Assembly (NCBI GenBank): GCA_026745465.1
Contig: JACYXH010000479.1
Location: 2,159,300 to 2,223,299, forward strand
DNA from: Lota lota
Taxonomy: Eukaryota; Chordata; Actinopteri; Gadiformes; Lotidae
Direction of reading: 5' to 3'
Length of the DNA stretch: 64,000 nucleotides
This document shows, in pieces, positions 57,761-64,000 of the stretch (the first letter of the stretch is position 1; every line of letters starts with the position of its first letter). Position numbers and translations under genes: made by a program. The notes beneath the pieces are model-generated. The model searched no databases and was not told the origin of the DNA. It worked only from the letters and a program-made list of their open reading frames with translations.

Positions 57761-59488
57761 ACAACAACAAAATATTGCACAAAAAAGTGAAAATACAATC
57801 AAACCAAGCCCTGGAAAGACTCCTCTACTTAGAAAATGAACATTTGAAAGTGCCATTAAAAGGAAACAAAGTGTGAAAGGGATTTTAAGACAAGGTAAAT
57901 TGGCTTTTATCAAAGAGGTGTAACAGAAGGGGCCGAACACAGGGGTATCTCATGACGTTAATAATGGGCACTGGCACACATACAGACCCAAACTTAACTT
58001 AGTTAGCTACACCTGTTTGCACCCTATGCCTCTGTGATAAAGGCCTATAAAGATCACGCCGACCAGCAACGACCAAACATTTAGCAATGACATAAACAAA
58101 CCACGAGAGGTCGCTGTTTACTTTAACTTGACCTCTATTAGAACTAGGTAGAAATAAATCTTTTGATTGGTCAAATTAAAGAGATTTGAAATTATGGACA
58201 CGTTTTAAGTTTGTTACTTTCCAACGAAGGTCTGTAAGTTAGCATATTTTTCATCCAGTTATTTTTGTATTTAAAAATAGTATTGTATTTAAACCCCTCA
58301 GGGCTGTGCTGGTTGATTTAATAGGAAACACAGGATAATAACCTCTGTGCTGCTGCAAGGGTGGTTATTATATGCCCCAGAAATTGTGCAGCGTGAAGCT
58401 GTTATTGAAACGATATAGGACAGCTGTAACATTAATATGATATTGGGTAATGGAAAAGCGACATGAATGTTATCCCCGGTATAAACTGTCTAATTTAATT
58501 ACTCAAGAGGAGTTCCCAAAGCTTAGAGGCATCACATACTTGACAGCTCTGTAGCATGGGTCAGACATAACGACTGACCAAGTTGTGATAGTTAGGCCTA
58601 GTGTGTGGTGGCCCACTATCACATACCTCCACACATAATCTGATTATCAAATCAATAAGAGCGCGACACTTGTGCATACTTGGAATGGCTCGTGTGTTCT
58701 CGGGTTACAGATAGCTGGCATTCAGCTCTCGTTTCCACTTTATAGGTGACAAAGTGTGAATCCAGGGAGGAATTCAAATGGGAAGCCGCCGACGTGAAGC
58801 GCCGAATGAGTCCACCATGGCTGTATTGCCTCTTTAGAATCGAAATAGAAATAGCTTTTTATTATAGCCTAAAGCCTTTCTAACATGTCTCATCTTCTTA
58901 TTTATATTTTATTCATTGTGAAGTTATTTTAAAAAGTGAAGATATTGTTTTTATGTATATTTAAAACAATATATGTAGCCTATTGTGTGTCTTAAAATGT
59001 ATAGTGAATTAGTTTTGAGGTTATTGTATGCCATTATTATGTTGTGAAACTAAAGGGACAAATTTATTTTATCCTAAAAATATTTATTGACATATTGGGA
59101 CATTCTTTTGCAACAAAAACGAAAATAATAACACAAATAAACAGAATATGTATAGTGTTTAAATTCAAAACAATTTTAGACGCTGATAAATGAAACACTA
59201 AAACAGAACTGTATCACATTATGGTGAAATAAAATAGAAAGACTCTAAATTGATTCAGGATATGGTTGCTGTATAATGACCTTTAATCCTCACAAAAAAT
59301 ATCTTTAACACAAAATCGGAATCCCTCTGAAACCCAATCATCTCTGCTACCTTTCTTGAAACACAGAGAAGCGAAACCACAGTATTTTCTATTGAAACTG
59401 GCCAAATAAATTCACAGAATCACAAATAAATAGAAAGATATATTTTTTTAAACCAGAGAACATAATAATAATAATCATAATAATCATA

Positions 59489-59526
59489 ATAATTATAATC
59501 ATAATTATAATTATGATTATAATTAT
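59489..59526. repeat. Perfect 38-bp AT palindrome
   Basis: Centred between 59507 and 59508. Arms contain TATAATCATAATTATAA and its complement. The surroundings are an (AAT)n-type microsatellite. Confidence 0.8.
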
Positions 59527-59699
59527 AATTTTAAAAGCTTCACAATCACAGTTCCAAAGCATAACCAGCCATTGTTGTCAGTCTCTTTTACACGTGTTAC
59601 ATTTGTGTCACACTTGTGTTACACTTGTGTTACATTGATGTTATTGGTCAAAAAACAGATTAGCGGATCATGACCACATGAAACCATTGTTTCAAACAA

Positions 59700-59705
<6 letters not shown>

Positions 59706-59781
<76 letters not shown>
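59706..59781. repeat. (GA)n microsatellite
   Basis: GA units with a single ACAC interruption near 59732. Confidence 0.92.
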
Positions 59782-59785
<4 letters not shown>

Positions 59786-60603
59786 ACTAGGGATTATGTA
59801 GAGAGGCTATTGTTCAGCTTTCCATCCATCCCTTCATCTCTCTTTCCTCCAGAGCTGTCCAATGGGATGCTTTCTCTCCCACAGGGGTTCACATCCTGCC
59901 AAGGACTACCAGCACAGATGGAGTGAGAGAACGAGAGAGATATGGTGAGAGAGAGCGGGAGAGAGGGAATATAGATTGAGAGAATGAGGGGAAAAGAGTG
60001 GGAAGTAGGACAGAGAAATATGGATAAATTGAAGGAACAAGGGAGGAAGAGATAATGAAAGAGAAATATGGATAGAGAGAACAGAATAGGAGAGGGTGAG
60101 AGAAGAGGAAATAGAAATATGGATAGACTGAAAGAACAAGAGGGAAATACTGAGAAAGAAATAATTATATAGCTTGAGTGAAAGAAAAAAAAGGCACACG
60201 AAAGATATAAAGAGAGAAAATAAAGAAAGAGGTTGGCTGAATGGAAGAGTGTAAATATAAATGCAACTGCAACATCAACACCAACCTCCCTCACTTCGCC
60301 CTCTCTCTCTCTCTCTCTCTCTGTCTCTCTTGTCTTTCTTCCTCTTGCTCTCCATCTCTCTCTCTTCTGTTTATCTCCATGGTGCATACATGTCAACCTG
60401 GAGCTAGAATATGTACTGGCAGGGGACCATGGTCCAGGGTGGGTGGTGAGGCAGTGGGTGGGGGGGATGTGTTGGCGGTGACTGACTGCAGAGTGTGAGG
60501 GATAAAGAGAGAAGGGCTGCCTCTATACAGCGGGAAGAGTGAGGGTGTCCGGGCTCTAATTGGATTGGGGTAATGACTGGTCGATGGTGACTGTGGACCC
60601 TCG

Positions 60604-63372
60604 TTAGAACCAGTACAGCTCCTTGCCTTTCTTGTGATGCTGCAGCCCTGAGGAGACAAAGACCCACACAGAGACAATGAGGAGGGACAATTGCAAACAA
60701 CTGCGCTCCAGTTGTCATGGTGTCTGTACCTGCGCCAAACATCCCCTCATTGAAAAGGAGAAGAAAGAGGAAGAGAGAGTGAGGCGCTGCCATGCTTGTG
60801 ATGATGATGTTGTCGTTTGAATGTGTGTATGTGTGTGTTTGTTTGTCACTCTGTGTGTGTTAATGTGTGTGTGCATATGTGTTTGTGTGTGTTATCTTTG
60901 TCTTGCTGTTTTTGTTGGCAAGTGGTCATTTGTGCATGTATTCTGCACATATATTCATATCCATACGATAAGTGTGTTTAAGTCAAAAGGAGACACTGTT
61001 TTCACTCACAATGCTTACCTTGATTCCTCAATGATTCATAAAATACCTTTAATACTTTTCCTCTGGTGGATTAATTGTATATATCCCACAATGACTATAA
61101 ATGTACTACTACAGAGCCGTAAGAAGGGTGTTTAACACAACACATCAAGACATCAGAAAGCAGAGGGGTTTGTACCTGCGTCCATGTTGAGGGCCAGGGT
61201 CTGGCTGACATCCCCGGGGGCAAGCAGGCCGGGCCAGGTGGCACTGGCTTCCAGCTTGCTCACCTCGTAGGGGCCCGACAGCGTGGGCAGGTGCGGGGGC
61301 CGGACTGTGGGCATGAGAAGGGGCCCGTAGTGAGGCTCCAACGCCGCGGGGGAGTACAGTTCGTGGAGGGGCCTTGGCGGCCCGTAGGCCTGGCTCTGGG
61401 CATAACCCCAGCCCTCCGATGGGTGGGGGTGGGAATGAGGGTGGGCGTGCGGGTGGGGGTGGGCATGCGGGTGGGCGTGAGGGTGAGGGTGCGCGTGTGG
61501 GTGGGCCAGGCCTGGGCGGAGACCTGAAGCGTACGGGTCCATGGAATAGGCTCCGGTCTCGCAGTGGGAGCGGGGCTGGGGCGGCGAGTAGTTGCTGTCC
61601 CAGAACGACGGGGGGAAACTCCGCCGACTGTTCGGTGACGGTGCTTCGGGGCAGAAAATAAGAATACAGAGAGGGGTGGAGGGGGGGGCGGGGTGACAAC
61701 ACAGTCAAATTTAGGCCACACGTGCTATTTTTTCACACGTGCTGATGTAACAACTGTATTGCGCTGGATTAGTGGGAGTCAGAGTGTTCGCTAGAGATAA
61801 TGATACAGTGACCTCACAACAACACATATCAAAAGCTGGTCACATGACTCACTTCCTGCTTCGTCCCACATATCTTCCTCATTGAATCACACTCAAACAG
61901 ACACACGCACACGGTGCCCATTGCCAACATCATGCAGACATATATATGTCTGAGGTCTCTTAGACATTAGGGTCAGACGTGCGAAGGAGGGTGGGAGAGA
62001 GAGAGGAGGAGGAGAGAGAGAGAGAGAGAGTGACAGGGAGACATCCTTACACACCCGGTCTATATAAGGCCACAGTAGTGGCAGTTTCAAACCTGAAGGA
62101 GAGTGTTATGGCCACATCTCTCACTTCGGTGTCAGTGTGGTCCACCTGTCGGGTTGTCCTTGCCCACTTCTTTGTGTTTTCAGAATTCATGCTTATATAT
62201 ACTGAAATACTTCTTATATTTAAATATTCCTCAATGACCAGCGTCACTGCAACCACGGACACTACGCCATGGAGTGCTCATGTTGCTCTTGCTTGCGCCA
62301 TTATCCCACACAACAGAGCATGACATCTATAAATCCCACTGTCGGGCAGGCAACTGAGCAGCCATTGTGGGGTAGGAGCCGGAGCCGGAGCCAGAGAGGA
62401 ATGGCAGCCATGGAGCCGTTTGAAGGCGATACGCCCGCGAGGCTGGCCGCTTACGGCCATGTTTAAACATAGTATCTGTTGGGAGGCAGGAACCCCGACC
62501 GACTGGCTGAATGAAGACATCTAACTGGAATTGGAAAAAGAATGATAGAGAGAACGGAGAGAGGGACTGAGAGAGAGAGGGGGGATATACAAGCTAGACT
62601 CTACATGGATATACTGAGAACAACAGCAATCGCTTGAGGCTGTTGTCTTTTAAGACATTTTCTATAATGAGTTTGCAAGGCAAATTAAACGATACACTCC
62701 ATTCGTGATGATTCGTTTTGAAGGCAATTCTATTTTTTTTTCTTTCGATTTGTTGTTCACTTTTTTCAATTTAAGTCATAAAGATACATTTCTGTTTGAG
62801 TAACGGCAGATGTATGAAACATTACCTTTGACTACAAATAACTTGTAGGGCAATGTAAAAGCTAATGATTGGTTATAATTGTGTGTAATTATAATTAGCT
62901 TTGACTTCTACAATAACACGTATACACTATACTAACTGTATAAACAAATGTGTGTGCATAGAATCCTTTTACAACTCTGTCCGATTATGACCTGCCTGAC
63001 TTTTTGACCCTTGACCTCTACGGGACAATAATCAGCCTTCCCTTTTAACTAGCATGTCAGCTGACCATGTCGTATGTCTGTGGCCCACACAACTATGCCA
63101 CCCAAGTGACAACCAGGCACACACACATCTCTGTCACTCTGAAGCTCCGGGAACACACACAGAAGTATAACACAAACACACACACACACAATGTGTGTGG
63201 GTGCTTGGCCACATGGGGGATACGCTCGATGCGTTCACATCCGGAAACATGTGCACGACAGCGAATGTGTGGGCATGTCAAAGTGTGATTGAACACACAA
63301 CGCATAACATGTGCATTGTGTACAATGTATGGGGATGAGGGGCACATGTGCACGTAATGTTGACATGTGGGA

Positions 63373-63436
<64 letters not shown>

Positions 63437-63846
63437 TTTAGAATATTTATGTCTCCTATACCTGTGCTGTGTGGCTCCGGGGCCCGTCGCTTGCCCTCCC
63501 CATCCATGTAGGAACTGAGTGCCCGGGAGAAGTGTTGGTCCACGACACTACTGATGTCCCCGTGGTAGTAGGTGAAGAGCACGCAGCGGGACGTCAGGTA
63601 CTCAGCGTCAGGGGCCTCCTGTTTGTCCTTTGGGCCCTCAGCAGACTGGGATGCGACCTCTCGTGGAGGAGGAGGGGGAAGAGGGTAGGCTGAGGAGGAC
63701 GAGGAAGAGGACGAAGAGGCGGAGGAAGAGGACGCGGAGCCGCTGGGGACTACAATGGGGCCCCCAGAGACGGCTGCCGTGGGGCCCCTGCTGTGAGCGT
63801 CCATGAAGTTGCGGCAGTGAGGAGCACTGCTGAGACTGATGGGAGC
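60604..63846 (-). CDS. vgll2: Vestigial-like transcription cofactor, 5'-partial
   Basis: TEAD-binding nuclear cofactor. Three exons on the minus strand with GT-AG borders: 63462-63846, 61176-61643 and 60604-60647 (stop TAA at 60604-60606). Phases join cleanly (…HST/A…, …DAG/LQHHKKGKELYWF). The first exon carries a serine run, a proline run and the Tondu TEAD-binding domain (EAPDAEYLTSRCVLFTYYHG; DISSVVDQHFSRALSSY). The second has SFPPSFWDSNY, a His-Pro/His-Ala repeat of about 28 residues, and EPHYGPLLMP. The His-rich stretch, GPLLMP and the GDVSQTLALNMDAG end favour vgll2, but vgll3 shares much of this. The N-terminal exon lies beyond the window. Known members act in muscle and craniofacial development. 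Confidence 0.85.
61644..63461. other. vgll intron
   Basis: No coding sequence was recognised. It contains GA-rich sequence at 61994-62032 and a TG microsatellite at 63375-63434 near the donor of the Tondu exon. Confidence 0.6.
63375..63434. repeat. (TG)n microsatellite in vgll intron
   Basis: About 29 TG units with a single TTTG interruption. Confidence 0.93.
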
Positions 63847-63934
63847 CTGGGAGGGAGGGGGAGGGAGGGGACGAGGGGAGGTCAAAGCAACACAGTTAAC
63901 ACAGTTGTTGGACAGATTTAGAGCTGATGTTGCC

Positions 63935-63938
<4 letters not shown>

Positions 63939-64000
<62 letters not shown>
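63939..64000. repeat. (TG)n microsatellite at window edge
   Basis: Pure TG run continuing to the last base. It lies in the intron upstream of the Tondu exon and is probably truncated by the window. Confidence 0.93.

Larger units (their letters stand above)
57766..60603. other. Non-coding stretch downstream of vgll
   Basis: No gene was recognised. It holds ATA/AAT-rich sequence with a 38-bp palindrome (59489-59526), GA repeats at 59706-59781 and degenerate GAGA-rich sequence to about 60240. A CT run lies at 60299-60323. On the minus strand the part next to 60604 would be the vgll 3' UTR. Confidence 0.55.

Overview
The window looks like nuclear DNA of a ray-finned (teleost) fish. It holds split vertebrate genes with GT-AG introns, many long CA/TG and GA microsatellites, Tc1-like transposons and Tf1/sushi-type chromodomain Ty3 elements. 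No bacterial, phage or CRISPR features were seen. The species cannot be named from the sequence alone.

Two host genes are supported, both on the minus strand. A complete seven-coding-exon cathepsin L-like cysteine protease lies at 46439-50633, with a noncoding first exon and TATA box near 51000-51048. A vestigial-like transcription cofactor (vgll2/vgll3 type, most like vgll2) lies at 60604-63846, with its first exon beyond the right edge. The flanks of the cathepsin gene recur at 3357-5130 in the same orientation without any coding exon, so an old duplication lost its gene body.

About 60% of the window is mobile DNA, much of it nested, and most elements were delimited by exact target-site duplications (TSDs). 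From left to right: a 512-bp DNA element with a 9-bp TSD (1336-1847); Gypsy-1, minus strand (5546-16487, TSD AGGAG), split inside gag by a young BEL/Pao element (9822-15442, TSD CTGGC); a Gmr1-like Ty3 element with a SCAN-like gag (18132-21743, TSD GTATG); an LTR fragment and two adjacent Tc1 elements (22348-25635); Gypsy-2, internally deleted (27573-29629, TSD ATTCC); a mag-like element without reverse transcriptase, minus strand (30132-33212, TSD CGCAC); Gypsy-3 (33642-44262), carrying a hAT element in gag (34943-37421, TSD ATCTACGC) and a second LTR element in its integrase (40028-42938); a solo LTR (45783-46121, TSD CACAC); and Gypsy-4, nearly intact (52380-57760, TSD ACAAC).

The most striking item is the LTR element at 40028-42938. 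It has no gag or pol. Between nearly identical LTRs it carries one intron-free 562-codon coiled-coil frame. Part of that frame resembles the presynaptic/cortical scaffold ERC (ELKS/CAST), and the next part resembles the non-muscle myosin II heavy-chain tail. It looks like a recent non-autonomous retroelement that captured and fused host cDNAs. Other points of interest are a self-priming signature shared by the chromodomain Ty3 copies, a conserved -1 frameshift heptamer, and BEL and mag copies whose large polymerase deletions keep long open frames.
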